Part shown: one piece after another, positions 26,846-38,300 of the stretch
Numbering within the stretch: position 1 is the stretch's first letter
How the letters are laid out: each line of letters starts with the position of its first letter
NCBI GenBank assembly: GCA_021796215.1
Contig: JAJYOK010000001.1
Location: forward strand, 186,001-250,000
DNA length: 64,000 nucleotides
Reading direction: 5' to 3'
Source: Bacteroidota bacterium
GTDB taxonomy: Bacteria; Bacteroidota; Ignavibacteria; UBA10030; UBA8401
Notes under the pieces: generated by a model
What the model was told of the DNA's origin: nothing
The model's input: the letters and a program-made list of their open reading frames with translations, nothing else
Databases searched by the model: none
Made by a program: the position numbers and the translations under genes

Positions 26846-29800
26846 ATGTGCATGTTTCGAGCTTCCGGAAAGGTTGTTCTATTTTTACTTTTTCTCCTTC
26901 TTGTACGACGAGAAACGGCAGTTGCACAATTTAGTCAGAATGCGCCGGACATGCGCGTTCTTGATTCGTCCGAACAGGGAATCACGGTTGAATTCGTCCC
27001 ACATTATCTTCCGCTGAAAAAAGATACTGTAAAGGATAAAGTATACGACGTCGTTCAGTTCGAGCGCGGTTTGCCGTTCGATTATGCATTTGCCGGGAAG
27101 CCCGATGTACGATACCGCTCAGTGCTCATTGGCTTGCCGGGGCGGAATGGCAACCGCATTTCAATTGTCCAATCCGATTTCGAAACGATGACTGGGATTT
27201 CGCTTAAAACGATTCCGTCGTTTCAACGAACAAAGGAAGAACAAAAAAATGATTTAGGTCAAGCGAACAATGGTTCAGAAAATTTTCCGGCGGACATTGT
27301 TTCATTGACGAACGTAGGAATTGTTGATGGAATTTTTGTCGGGACAATCACTCTTTGCCCGTTACAGTACCAGCAAACAGCACATACATTAAAAAAATAT
27401 TCGCGCATCGTTTTTCATGTGGACTATGGAACGCCAGAAGGTGTGCGGTCACATGCCGGTACCGTGGATTGGGAAAAACAAGCGCTTATCAACGGCACCG
27501 TTATGGAAAAGTTGTCGGCAAGCCGGCCGCCTCTTGCAAAAACTGCTCAAGTGAACAGCGTCCTTGCCGCCGGCAAATGGGTGAAATTGGAAATTCAATC
27601 TGACGGAATGTATAAGATAGATGCTTCATACTTGCGCACAATCGGAATGGATGCCGCAGTGGGTGGTCCGTTTTCAAGTGTAAAAGTTTATGGAAATAAC
27701 GGGCGCGTTCTTCCTCCGAACCTGAACGTTTCCCGCCCGGCTGATTTAACGCAATTCCCCGTGCTTGTCGTCGACAACAATAACAACGGAAACTTTGATG
27801 CGGACGATTATATTCTTTTTTATGCGCCGGGAGTGACGGGCTGGAATTATTCGCCTTCGCAAAAAACATACTCGCATTATCTCAACCCGTACACAAATTC
27901 CAATTATTGTTTCATTCAATATCTTCCCGGGGAAACGCAAGCAAAAATACAATCAGTTTCTATCAACGGTTCTGTCGGAGGTGATGTTACAACCACAGTG
28001 GGGAAAGTATTTTTCCATGAAGAAAAAACCAATGTCACCCATTCCGGTTTGGAATGGTACAGCTCGCCGTTTGATGCGCTCGTTGCCACAACTCGCGTGA
28101 TTAGTAACAAGTTGGACGGATACACTACCGGTACGCCGGTAACCTATAAGTACGAACTTCTTTCCCGTGCTGATGTTTCTTCGTCTTTCACTTTAACGGA
28201 ATCGGACAAATTTTTGACAACTGTTCCTATTCCGGCAATGACAAATGATGTGTTGAATGATCCCGCCGCGGTGTATGAATACTCAAAGGCAGGTCAAGTG
28301 ACAACTGTGCCTAACCTTGTTGATCAGCGAAGTAATTTGAAACTGGTCTATCGTGCCGACAGCAAGGCGGCAATCGGATGGATTTATTGGATTGAAATTC
28401 TTTATACACAGCAGCTCGTTCCGGTCAGCGATGAACTGCTTTTTACTTCTCCGGATACAAGCGGCACCGTCGAATATAATCTGTCGGGATTTTCGAGCAG
28501 TAATGTGAGCGTCTTTGATGTGACAAATGTTTTTAATGTCCGATCACTTGCAGTGACGCAAGCACAAGAGGCGGGCCGAATTCTGTTCAAAGATACACTC
28601 TCCTCAGGTTCGATTAAAAAGTATTGGGCAGGAACATCTGCCGCGTATAAGACTCCAGCATCGTTTACCGCAATTCCAAATTCGAACCTGCACGGAATCA
28701 CATCCGGAGCAGATTTTGTCATTATCACTCATCATGATTTTCTTACGCAAGCCCAGCAGTTGCGTGATTACAAACAGAATCTTCCCGGCGGTGACGCCTT
28801 GCGGACGATGGTCGTGGAAGTTGATACTCTTTATAATGAGTTCGGCGACGGCATGCCTGATCCCACGGCAATTCGCGATTTTTTGAAATATGCGACGACA
28901 CAGTGGCAGGTGCCGCCGAAATATGTTTTGTTTTTTGGCGATGCGACGTATGATTACAAAAATATTCTGAGGGAGACAAAAGACTGGGTACCAACGTACG
29001 AGACTTCTACAACGCGCGACCAAATATATACGTATGCTTACGATGATTATTTCTGTTCTCTTGATCCACTGAACAGTACAACAGTTTCTATGGCACACGG
29101 AAGGTTAGCTGTTCGTACTCCGGAAGAGGCGCAATTGGTTGTTGATAAAATTATGCAGTACGAAGCAAAACCCTCACACGGTGCGTGGCAAAATATTATC
29201 ACGATTGTGGCAGACGATGGCTATGTGAACGATGCAAATTATGACGAAACATTCCATACAACCCAAGCAGAGAATCTTGCAACTATCGACACCCCAAAAA
29301 TATTTGATGTGAAAAAAATCTATGAGGTTGATTATCCGACTGTGATCGCTGCTACGGGACATCGCAAGCCTGCGGCGCGGCAGGCAATTCTCGATCAGGT
29401 GAATCGCGGAACGCTTGTGTTGAATTTTACTGGTCACGGTAATCCAACAGTATGGGCGCACGAATCCATTCTTACGCAAAGTGATGTTAACTCACAATTT
29501 TTTAATGCTGACAAACTCACGTTTGTTTGTGCGGCAACATGCGACTGGGGAAGATTTGATGACGGAAATACGCAAAGCTCTGCAGAAGATATTATTACAA
29601 ATCCGAATGGCGGAGCGATTAGTGTGTTCAGTGCAGATCGCGCGGTGTATTCGGGAGACAATGCACTAATCAATTATAAATTTTATGATTATACTTTCCC
29701 CCAAAACCCTTATCAACGAACACTGCGTCTTGGAGATGCGGTGATGCTTGCAAAGAACAATGCGGGCAGTGATCCGGATAACAATCGAAAATATCATTTG

Positions 29801-30904
29801 CTCGGTGATCCGACGCTGCGTCTTGCCGTTCCTCGGCTTGTGATGAGCATTGATTCAATCAACGGTATTCCGCTTTCACAATCGCAGTCGGATACTCTCA
29901 AGGCTTTCGAAAAGGTTACAATAAAAGGAGCCGTACGTGACAATAATGGATCCGTTCAAACGGGCATCAACGGAACAGCATTGGTAACAGTGTTCGATGC
30001 ACAACGTAATCGTCATATTGTTGATTATGGCTTCGCTTATAATTTTGTCCAGGCGGGCGGAATTATTTACAAAGGAGAAGATACGGTAAGGAACGGACAG
30101 CTTTCTGCCACGTTTATAATTCCCAAAGATATTTCCTATGAAAATAAAAGCGGAAAGCTGTCTGTTTATTTTTCGACGCCGACCAGCGATGGGCGTGGTT
30201 ATACAGAAAATGTCGTCATCGGAGGCACAAGCAGCGATACGATCGTAGATACGCAAGGTCCTTCCATTCGAATTTATTTGGATGATAATTCATTTCGCTC
30301 CGGCGATCTTGTCAATGAAAATCCAGTACTGTATGTAGACCTCAGCGACAGCGGCGGTATCAATACTTCTACCAGCGGCATCGGTCACGGTCTCACCGCG
30401 TGGTTGGATGACAGTTCAAAAGGAATTGATCTCAGCGATTACTACACGGGAAAAAAAGACAGTTATCAAGAAGGAACGGTTCAGTATCAATTACCGGGAT
30501 TAGCACCGGGACGTCATACCTTGCAGGTGAAGGCGTGGAATGTGTATAACTATTCATCTTCGGATCATGTGGAATTCACTGTTGCCCCGAGCACAACACT
30601 TTCTTTGCAGAATGTGTACAATATTCCCAATCCGGTTACTGTTGCAAGGACGACGTTCACTTTCCAACAAAATCAACTGACGCCGATTGATGTTCACATT
30701 AAAATTTACACCATTGCCGGACGGCTTGTTCAAACTATTGATCGTTATGCGGTTGCTGACCGCTTTGTTGAAATTCCGTGGGACTGCCGCGACCGCGACG
30801 GCGATTTGCTCGGGAACGGAATTTATCTCTATAAAGTTATGGCAAGTACAATAGACGGAAACATGACGAGTGAAGCTTTGGGGAAGCTGGCAATTGTTCG
30901 GTGA
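26846..30904 (+). CDS. porU: type IX secretion system sortase PorU
   Basis: A 1352-residue gingipain-like (C25) cysteine peptidase that, in the T9SS, removes C-terminal sorting domains at the cell surface and attaches cargo to the membrane. The signal peptide covers about 1-27 (RRETAVAQ). The C25 core lies around 630-1000: FVIITHHDFLTQAQQLRDYKQ, KYVLFFGDATYDYKN, catalytic His864 in NFTGHGNPTVW and catalytic Cys899 in ATCDWGRFDD. A C-terminal FlgD-like module ends the protein (IYTIAGRLVQTI ... GNGIYLYKVMAS). The start could also be the ATG two codons downstream (26852). It precedes porV by about 70 bases, the order known from Bacteroidota. Confidence 0.93.
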   Translation: MCMFRASGKVVLFLLFLLLVRRETAVAQFSQNAPDMRVLDSSEQGITVEFVPHYLPLKKDTVKDKVYDVVQFERGLPFDYAFAGKPDVRYRSVLIGLPGRNGNRISIVQSDFETMTGISLKTIPSFQRTKEEQKNDLGQANNGSENFPADIVSLTNVGIVDGIFVGTITLCPLQYQQTAHTLKKYSRIVFHVDYGTPEGVRSHAGTVDWEKQALINGTVMEKLSASRPPLAKTAQVNSVLAAGKWVKLEIQSDGMYKIDASYLRTIGMDAAVGGPFSSVKVYGNNGRVLPPNLNVSRPADLTQFPVLVVDNNNNGNFDADDYILFYAPGVTGWNYSPSQKTYSHYLNPYTNSNYCFIQYLPGETQAKIQSVSINGSVGGDVTTTVGKVFFHEEKTNVTHSGLEWYSSPFDALVATTRVISNKLDGYTTGTPVTYKYELLSRADVSSSFTLTESDKFLTTVPIPAMTNDVLNDPAAVYEYSKAGQVTTVPNLVDQRSNLKLVYRADSKAAIGWIYWIEILYTQQLVPVSDELLFTSPDTSGTVEYNLSGFSSSNVSVFDVTNVFNVRSLAVTQAQEAGRILFKDTLSSGSIKKYWAGTSAAYKTPASFTAIPNSNLHGITSGADFVIITHHDFLTQAQQLRDYKQNLPGGDALRTMVVEVDTLYNEFGDGMPDPTAIRDFLKYATTQWQVPPKYVLFFGDATYDYKNILRETKDWVPTYETSTTRDQIYTYAYDDYFCSLDPLNSTTVSMAHGRLAVRTPEEAQLVVDKIMQYEAKPSHGAWQNIITIVADDGYVNDANYDETFHTTQAENLATIDTPKIFDVKKIYEVDYPTVIAATGHRKPAARQAILDQVNRGTLVLNFTGHGNPTVWAHESILTQSDVNSQFFNADKLTFVCAATCDWGRFDDGNTQSSAEDIITNPNGGAISVFSADRAVYSGDNALINYKFYDYTFPQNPYQRTLRLGDAVMLAKNNAGSDPDNNRKYHLLGDPTLRLAVPRLVMSIDSINGIPLSQSQSDTLKAFEKVTIKGAVRDNNGSVQTGINGTALVTVFDAQRNRHIVDYGFAYNFVQAGGIIYKGEDTVRNGQLSATFIIPKDISYENKSGKLSVYFSTPTSDGRGYTENVVIGGTSSDTIVDTQGPSIRIYLDDNSFRSGDLVNENPVLYVDLSDSGGINTSTSGIGHGLTAWLDDSSKGIDLSDYYTGKKDSYQEGTVQYQLPGLAPGRHTLQVKAWNVYNYSSSDHVEFTVAPSTTLSLQNVYNIPNPVTVARTTFTFQQNQLTPIDVHIKIYTIAGRLVQTIDRYAVADRFVEIPWDCRDRDGDLLGNGIYLYKVMASTIDGNMTSEALGKLAIVR

Positions 30905-30976
30905 GTAGTGTTGTTATCGTTGACCAAGAAAATTAAAAATGTTACATTATTATAAATCAGCAAAGGAATGATTTGT

Positions 30977-32104
30977 ATGAAGAAGTTTGGAATTTTTCTG
31001 GCAGTACTTTTATTGTGTGCAAGCGGAGAAGAATTGCGTGCGCAGAGTACAATAACAACTGCCGTTCCCTTTCTCCTTATTTCCCCGAATTCCCGCGCCA
31101 GCGGCATGGGAGAAACAGGAACAGGGCTTGCGGATGATGCCGCGGCGATTTACTGGAATCCCGCCGGACTTGCTTTTTTAAAGGGAAGTGAAGTAAGCAT
31201 TTCGCACGCGAACTGGCTGCCACAGTTTCATCTCTCGGATCTTTTTTATGATTATCTGAATTACCGTGAAGATGTTCCGGAATGGGGCGGAAGTATTGCG
31301 GCGAGCGTGACCTATTTGAACTTAGGCGAGTTCATTCAAACGGGCGAAGGAGGGCCGACTGAAATCGGACGGTTCAAAGCTTTCGAATATGCGGCAACAT
31401 TCGGGTATGGAACTGTTGTTGCAGACAATCTTGGATTAGGCATGAATATTCGTTTCATTAACGATCGTTTATCACCGATTGGCACTGCGAATGAAAAAGG
31501 GAACGGTATTGCGTACGATGTGAGCTTCGATTTTGGATTTCTTTATAAACCGAAAACGCTCATTATTCCGTTCACAGATGTCGATCTGGGCAACGAGTTC
31601 AGCGTTGGGATGAATCTATCCAACATGGGACCGAAAGTTACCTATGTAGATGCAGCACAGGCGGATCCGCTGCCGACGAATTTACGGCTCGGTTTCGGTT
31701 TCGTTCCAGTACACGATGAATTCAACAGCCTCAAGTTTGCGCTTGATTTCAGTAAGTTGATGGTGAGCTATTACACGGATGCCCAAGGAGTTACCCACTC
31801 TGATCCCTTTTACAAAGCGATCTTCACTTCGTGGACTGACAGATCGCCGAGCAATGAGTTGCGAACGATTGTTTCCTCAGTCGGCATGGAGTATACATAC
31901 GACTCGCTGATATCATTCCGCACGGGATATTTTTATGAAGATCCGAATTTCGGCGGAAGAAAATTCATGACATTCGGCGCCGGCATCCGGTACGACATTT
32001 ACGGATTTGATTTCAGTTATGTGTACACGGCATCGGATCAGAACAGCCCGCTTTCCGATACACTGCGGTTCACGCTTCTTATTTTATGGGGCGGCGTAAA
32101 TTAA
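30977..32104 (+). CDS. porV: type IX secretion system outer-membrane protein PorV
   Basis: A barrel of about 375 residues of the FadL-like PorV family, which shuttles T9SS cargo from the SprA channel to PorU. The signal peptide ends ELRAQ. The diagnostic segment LISPNSRASGMGETGTGLADDAAAIYWNPAGLAFLKG follows, then TYLNLGEF and paired beta strands to the end (RFTLLILWGGVN). The ORF track starts at 30968, but AAAGGA (30962-30967) abuts that ATG and lies nine bases before the ATG at 30977, so 30977 is chosen. It is downstream of porU in one likely transcript. Confidence 0.9.
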   Translation: MKKFGIFLAVLLLCASGEELRAQSTITTAVPFLLISPNSRASGMGETGTGLADDAAAIYWNPAGLAFLKGSEVSISHANWLPQFHLSDLFYDYLNYREDVPEWGGSIAASVTYLNLGEFIQTGEGGPTEIGRFKAFEYAATFGYGTVVADNLGLGMNIRFINDRLSPIGTANEKGNGIAYDVSFDFGFLYKPKTLIIPFTDVDLGNEFSVGMNLSNMGPKVTYVDAAQADPLPTNLRLGFGFVPVHDEFNSLKFALDFSKLMVSYYTDAQGVTHSDPFYKAIFTSWTDRSPSNELRTIVSSVGMEYTYDSLISFRTGYFYEDPNFGGRKFMTFGAGIRYDIYGFDFSYVYTASDQNSPLSDTLRFTLLILWGGVN

Positions 32105-32146
32105 ATTCGTCATCCATATCCATGATGCGTTTTCGCCCTGATTGAA

Positions 32147-32167
32147 AATCCCTTTGGGATTGTTTTT
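32147..32167 (+). terminator. short intrinsic terminator after porV
   Basis: AATCCC-ttt-GGGATT (32147-32161) is a perfect 6-bp stem followed by GTTTTT. It would separate porUV from the next gene, though the stem is short. Confidence 0.45.
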
Positions 32168-32185
32168 CACTAACCGGATTCTGGT

Positions 32186-35100
32186 ATGACGAAAAAAATT
32201 TCGCTTTCAGCGTCAGCCTCCATTGTGGGCGCTGCGTTATTTATTCTCTTTTCATATTCGTATAGCGGCCAGCATCTGGCTCATCCGGTACGGGCTGAAG
32301 AAAGTTCTTTTTTTTCGGGACATATTCCTGTTTACGAGCACTCATTTCCCGATACGTTAAAAGTGTTAGCGGTGATGGTACAATTCGTGCCGGATTCGAG
32401 CGAGTTAACGTCCGGGAACGGGCAATTTGATCTTTCTACCGCACCGCAGCGTATCCTTGACGCGCCGCCGCGCGATTCTGCTTATTTCGCCGATCATCTC
32501 CTTTTTGCTCAAAACTATTTTCACAAAGCTTCAAACGGTAAACAGAACATTACGGCAACAGTGCTGGGCGGCGTCTTGACTCTTCCTCACCAAATGCGAG
32601 ACTACAGTCCGGAAGATACAACAAATTTGCCGCTCGCCAATCTTGCCGTTGACGCATGGCGCATGGCAGATTCGCTGTACCCTGCATTCCCGTTTCAAAA
32701 TTATGATCTCTTTGTTGTCTTTCATGCCGGTTCAGGAAAAGATGTTGATCTGCGCGGCTCACTCGGTTACGATCCAACGCCGTACGATTTGCCGTCACTC
32801 TATTTTGACCTCAGCGGTTTTCGTCAGGCTCTCGGCTCATCGTTCAGCGGAATTACGCTGCCAAACCATCCGGCATTCACAATCACAAACAGCGCAATTC
32901 TTCCCGAAACGGAAAATCGTCTCATTCCGGGAATCGGCGGCGACGTTCTGCTGCAGTTGAGCATCAATGGGTTGATGGTGGCGAGTATCGGAAGTCATCT
33001 CGGCTTGCCCGATTTATTTGATACGAAAACGGGTGGAACAGCGATCGGCCGTTTCGGTTTGATGGACGGCCAATCCATTTTTAGTTTTTCAGGATTGTTT
33101 CCGCCGGAACCATCAGCATGGGAAAAAATTTATTTAGGATGGACAACACCGATTACTGTGCCGTCAGGGCATTCAACGCTGAGCATTCCTGCGGCCAGTT
33201 TGACAACGGGCGGGAATGATACAATCTATAAAATTCCAATCAGCGCGAAAGAATATTTTCTCGTAGAAAACCGCAATCGCGATGTGAAAAACGACGGGCA
33301 AACATTGACGATCCGCTGGAATGGTGAACAATTTACGAAGCAGTATGCAGAGGATGATCCTGATTTCAATGCGTCAAATGTTGATTCGATTTACGGAACA
33401 GTGGTGAATGTTGACGATTTGGATTGGAGCTTACCCGGCGCTATCGGCTACACCGGCGGAATTTTGATTTGGCACATTGATGAAACCATCATTGACAATA
33501 ATCTCGCGACGAATTCCATCAATGCCGATCCGGAACATCGCGGCGTGTACTTAGAGGAGGCGGACGGCTCGCAGGATATTGGTCAATCGTACGGACTGAT
33601 AGATCCCGGCAGCGGAAGCGAGGACGGTACGCCGCTCGATTTTTGGTACAGCGGAAACGATTCGCCAGTCTATCAAAATGAATTTTCAGAAACTTCTCAC
33701 CCGAATTCGCTCAGCAATTCTTTTGCACATTCGTTCGTTACGCTGAATCATTTCAGCAGTGCCGCGCCGGTGATGACATTTCAAACCCAGCTCGGCACTG
33801 CGGCGGTGTCGCTGGAAAATATCATCAAGCTTGGCAGCATCAAAGGCAATCAACATGATGCGCCGGTGTTTGCCGATGTTGATGCAGACGGTGCAAAGGA
33901 AGTTGTTTACGCGTCGGGCGATTCTATTTTTATTTTGAAGAACGGAGTTGCTTCCTTGGTTTCGCCGTTTGGCGGCACGCTGCAGCCTGCGATTGCAAGC
34001 ATTGCCGATACAAACCGGATCGTTGCAGTGCACGACAGCTCGCTCTATATTTTCCGTTTGAAAGCGGTTGGAAATGCTTTCAATTCCGAGATTATGAGTT
34101 CAGTCAATACGCCAACATTGTTGTCCTCACCGGTATTTTCGAGAAACGTCTCTAACCCGCAGTTGTTTGTCGGTGGAGCGGATGGCTCACTTTTCACTTT
34201 TTCGACTGCTACGCAAACACTTTCTTCATCTCATATTATTTCTTCGCCTGTAGTTGGTGCAGCGCTCTATTCTGATTCTTCGTTGCTTGCTTATACTTCG
34301 GACACAGTTGTTTCGAGCTGGCAAAAAGTGTGGAGTTTCGCAGGAAGAAAAATTCTTGCTGCATCGTTTGGGCAGTTTGATAACAACAGTGTTGCTTCAT
34401 CGTATCTTGTTGTAGTAACAAATGATAATACTGTCACGCTTTGTCCTCCATCAGTTCTTATGCACACCACCCCGACGTCTTTGGAAAATGATTTGCAGTC
34501 ATTTTCGGTCAACGCCAATGTTACCGGCTCGCTTGCACTTGCCGATGTGAATGGCGACGGTCAGCTTGATATTCTTGTTGGTACCGATCAAGGATTGTTT
34601 GCGTTCAATAAGAACGGCGTACAGATCGAGCACTTTCCGTTGAAAACTCTCGACGGCGGTTCAGTGGTCGGTTCGCCGGTGATTGCAAAAACTCCTTCCG
34701 GCTCCGTTGGGATTTTTTTCGGGAGTTCGAATGGACAGGTTTACGGATTTGACAATAATGGAAAATTGCTCGCCGGGTTTCCTATCCAAACGAGCGGTAT
34801 TGTTTCGTCGCTTGCGATGAACGGCAGCGAGCTGGCGGCGGTTTCAACCGATTCATCGTTGTATGTCTGGAATGTGAACGGTGTTTTTGATTCCACAAAA
34901 ATTCTCTGGAACGGATTGTATGCCGATGAATATCATTCCAACGCTGTGCTTCAAACCGGCGCGGTTACATTCAAATCGTCTGAACTTTTGCCGCCGTCGT
35001 TCGCCTACAATTGGCCCAATCCGGTGTACGATAAAACGACGAACATCCGCTATTACCTGAGCAAACCTGCAACAGTTTCGATAAAGATTTTCAATATGGC

Positions 35101-35266
35101 AGGAGAGCTTGTTGATGAATTTTCCGGTCCCGGAATGGCGAACCTCGACAATGAAGTTCAGTGGAATGTTTCGAAAGTACAGAGCGGTGTCTACTTCGCG
35201 CAAATCAAAGCGGTATCCGCCGGCGAAGAAAAAAGTGTGATCATTAAAATTGCCGTGGTGAAATGA
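32186..35266 (+). CDS. M6-metallopeptidase-like T9SS cargo lacking the HExxH zinc site
   Basis: A 1026-residue secreted protein. Hydrophobic residues 11-25 act as signal peptide. Residues 55-480 follow the M6 (immune inhibitor A-like) pattern: LKVLAVMVQF, NYDLFVVFHAG, then SHLGLPDLFDT, FGLMDGQSIF, LGWTTPITV and GGILIWHIDETI. In active members the residues just before GLPD read HExxH; here they are ASIGS (266-270), so both zinc histidines and the glutamate are gone. Residues 560-900 carry FG-GAP/propeller-type repeats (APVFADVDADGAKEVVYASG, ALADVNGDGQLDILVGTD). The last 85 residues are a T9SS sorting domain (NWPNPVYDKTTNIRYYL, SGVYFAQI). It is likely a non-catalytic surface binding protein. 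Confidence 0.8.
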   Translation: MTKKISLSASASIVGAALFILFSYSYSGQHLAHPVRAEESSFFSGHIPVYEHSFPDTLKVLAVMVQFVPDSSELTSGNGQFDLSTAPQRILDAPPRDSAYFADHLLFAQNYFHKASNGKQNITATVLGGVLTLPHQMRDYSPEDTTNLPLANLAVDAWRMADSLYPAFPFQNYDLFVVFHAGSGKDVDLRGSLGYDPTPYDLPSLYFDLSGFRQALGSSFSGITLPNHPAFTITNSAILPETENRLIPGIGGDVLLQLSINGLMVASIGSHLGLPDLFDTKTGGTAIGRFGLMDGQSIFSFSGLFPPEPSAWEKIYLGWTTPITVPSGHSTLSIPAASLTTGGNDTIYKIPISAKEYFLVENRNRDVKNDGQTLTIRWNGEQFTKQYAEDDPDFNASNVDSIYGTVVNVDDLDWSLPGAIGYTGGILIWHIDETIIDNNLATNSINADPEHRGVYLEEADGSQDIGQSYGLIDPGSGSEDGTPLDFWYSGNDSPVYQNEFSETSHPNSLSNSFAHSFVTLNHFSSAAPVMTFQTQLGTAAVSLENIIKLGSIKGNQHDAPVFADVDADGAKEVVYASGDSIFILKNGVASLVSPFGGTLQPAIASIADTNRIVAVHDSSLYIFRLKAVGNAFNSEIMSSVNTPTLLSSPVFSRNVSNPQLFVGGADGSLFTFSTATQTLSSSHIISSPVVGAALYSDSSLLAYTSDTVVSSWQKVWSFAGRKILAASFGQFDNNSVASSYLVVVTNDNTVTLCPPSVLMHTTPTSLENDLQSFSVNANVTGSLALADVNGDGQLDILVGTDQGLFAFNKNGVQIEHFPLKTLDGGSVVGSPVIAKTPSGSVGIFFGSSNGQVYGFDNNGKLLAGFPIQTSGIVSSLAMNGSELAAVSTDSSLYVWNVNGVFDSTKILWNGLYADEYHSNAVLQTGAVTFKSSELLPPSFAYNWPNPVYDKTTNIRYYLSKPATVSIKIFNMAGELVDEFSGPGMANLDNEVQWNVSKVQSGVYFAQIKAVSAGEEKSVIIKIAVVK

Positions 35267-35285
35267 GCCACCTCACAACGAAGAA

Positions 35286-35356
35286 GGATTAATGGATTTT
35301 TGGATAGATGGATTGCTGATTTTCTTTTTTTCATTAATCCGCTAATCCAGCAATCC
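35286..35356. repeat. interleaved inverted repeats between secreted-protein genes
   Basis: GGATTAATG (35286-35294) pairs with CATTAATCC (35332-35340), and GGATTGCTG (35310-35318) with CAGCAATCC (35348-35356). The arms interleave, so both stems together would make a pseudoknot; alternatively this is simple GGATT-type low-complexity DNA. Confidence 0.4.
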
Positions 35357-35366
35357 GAGACTGTTC

Positions 35367-38300
35367 ATGCGAATTACTTTTTTCTACATATTCACTTTTG
35401 TTTTCATAACCGCGTTTTCCGCGCTCGCTCAGGATGGAGATTTCACTCATCCAGAATTGCAGTGGTACACAATTGAAACGCCGCATTTTTATGTGAACTA
35501 TCACAGCGGTGAAGAACGAACCGCAAAGGTGATTGCAAAAGTTGCCGAAGACATTTACGGTCCGGTCACCTCATTGTACCATCATCAGCCGGATCAAAAA
35601 GTGAGCATCGTCGTGAAGGATTACGACGATTATTCGAACGGCGGCGCATATTTCTATGACAACAAAATTGAAATTTGGGCACCGGCGCTTGACTTTGATC
35701 TTCGCGGCACGCACGACTGGCTGCGCAATGTGGTGACGCACGAATTTACTCACATTGTACAGATTCAAACATCCATGAAATTCGGCAGACATGTGCCGGG
35801 AATTTATTTTCAATGGCTTGGTTACGAAGCGGAACGCCGTCAGGATGTTCTCTATGGTTATCCGAATGTGATCGTGTCGTATCCGATTTCCGGTTTTCTT
35901 GTGCCGAGCTGGTTTGCGGAAGGCGTGGCGCAGTACAATCGGCCAGAGCTTGGGTACGATTCGTGGGATTCGCACCGCGACATGATTCTCCGCATGTATG
36001 CGCTCAACAATAATATGCTCACGTGGGATGAGATGAGCGTGTTTGGAAAAACGAGTCTCGGCAATGAGTCATCGTACAACGCCGGTTTTGCACTGGTGAA
36101 ATATATTTCCGAAACGTACGGCGAGGATGCGCTTCGCCGCATTGCAAAAAATCTTTCACGTCTTACTGAAATCAGTATTGGCGACGCTATCGAGCGGGCT
36201 GTAGGGAAGAGCGGCAGGGAGGTGTACAATGAATGGAAAGAACATATTACTGCGGAATATAAACGACGCACTGAACCGATTCTTCAGCATAAAGTTGAAG
36301 GGAATGAAATAGCTTCCGTCGGGTTCGGAAATTTCTATCCGGCATTTTCGCCTGACGGAAAAGAAATTGCTTACACTTCGAACAAAGAAGAAGATTATTT
36401 CGGGCTCTCTTCTATTTATGTGTATGATGTCGTCACGAAAACTGAAAAGGAACTTATTGATAAAGTTCATTCATCGCTGTCGTGGTCGCCGGATGGGAAG
36501 AAAATATATTATTCGAAGATCTCGCGTGATAATCCGTATTGGTCTGGTTACTCGGATGTTTATGTCTGCGACATTGCGACCGGCGAAGAAACACGCCTCA
36601 CGCATGCCGCACGCGCCATCAATCCTTCTGTTTCTCCGGATGGAAAAGAAATTGCTTATGCGACCGAAGCTGATGGCACGATGAATATCTGCGTGGTTGA
36701 TGCTGATGGAAATAACATTCGCCAACTGACACACTTTACTGAAGGGGAGCAAGTCTTCACGCCGAAATGGTCGCCCGACGGCTCGTCCATCGTTTTCGGT
36801 TATGCAACACGCGATGCGCAGGATGTTGCACGCGTTTCTGTTGCTGATGATGCGTTCGAAGATTTAATTCCCGGCGATGACGATTCACGCAATCCTGTCT
36901 ATTCACCCGACGGAAAGAGAATATTTTTTGTTTCTGACCGGACAGGAATTTTCAACGTATATAGTTACGACGTTGCGACGAAGGCGATTCAGCAGATAAC
37001 GAATGTCATTGGCGGCGCGTTTATGCCGACGGTCAATCAGTCAGGCAACATTGCATATGCTTCGTACACTTCCACTGGATTTAAAATCGCCCTTTTAAAG
37101 AATGCAGCGCCGCAGGAATTTGCCGGAAATGAATATCTTCCGCCGAAAAGCCGCCCGCTTGCGTCGTTATCCGACACAGCAGTTGAGAATCAATTTGATT
37201 GGAATAAGCTCCGTGCATTTGACGATACAAAACTGCCTGATGATTCGTCGCGGTCATACCGAAATATTTTCAGCAGTCTTTCAGTCATTCCGCTTATTCG
37301 TGTTGACAATTATAACACGAAGAACAAAGGTTTGGACGATATCAAGCTCGGCGGTTATTTTCTTTCTTCCGACATGCTGGATAAGTACAGCATCTTCGGC
37401 GGTGCGGCAATTAACCGCGAGCTTGAACGCGATATTTTTTTCACGTTTGAATATCGTGACCGGATTTTAGGGTTGTGGAAACTCGGATGGTCGCCGTCAG
37501 TCTCGTTCGAAGTCTATAACATCACGCGAAACAGTACCGGCTCTTTCGATATTTTTACAAATCGTCCGGTGAATATCAACCTTGGCATCACCTACGGCTT
37601 GTTAGAATTCGACCTGCTTTTTAAGCAGCATCTTTTTATGCCTTCGGATTTGCTGACGTACGGAGCGTCGTACAGCCGCTATAGTACAGATGTCAGTTCG
37701 TTTGTCATCCCCGGCGATGCCAATTACCAGCCGATAGATGTTCCGGGCTCGAGCGATTTGTATTTCAAGGGAACAGATCTTTCTCTCCAGTACCAGTTCG
37801 AAGCAATTCATCCGTCGCGTGACGCCGACATTAATCCGGTCGGAATGAAATTTAATTTCCGGTACGATTACGAGTTGAATCGTTTCAACGCAACAGGGGA
37901 ATATGAGGCGAGCGAAAACGGCCTCAATCCAAAGCTTGATCCTTTCGATTTTCACCGTGCAGAACTTCATCTCGATACGCATTTTCAATTGCCCGGATGG
38001 AAACATACGTTGTCGCTTTCGCTGCGCGGAGGAACAATCTTTGGGCCCGAGGTTCCGGACTTTTTCGATTTTTATGCCGGCGGTTTAGCGGGAATGAAAG
38101 GTTATCCGTTCTACGCGATCGGCGGCAATGAAATTGCCACCGCAAATCTGACGTACCGCTTTCCACTGTGGCAAAATATTGATGCGCGATTCCTGCAATT
38201 GTACTTCGATAAATTGTACGCTTCAGTGCACTACGATTTTGGCGATGCGTGGACAGGCAATCCCGCGATTAGGAATTTCAAAAAAGATGCCGGGTTTGAG

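Noticed and set aside
30968-30976. Upstream ATG of porV used in the ORF track
   Set aside because: The AAAGGA ribosome site touches this ATG, whereas its spacing to the ATG at 30977 is normal.
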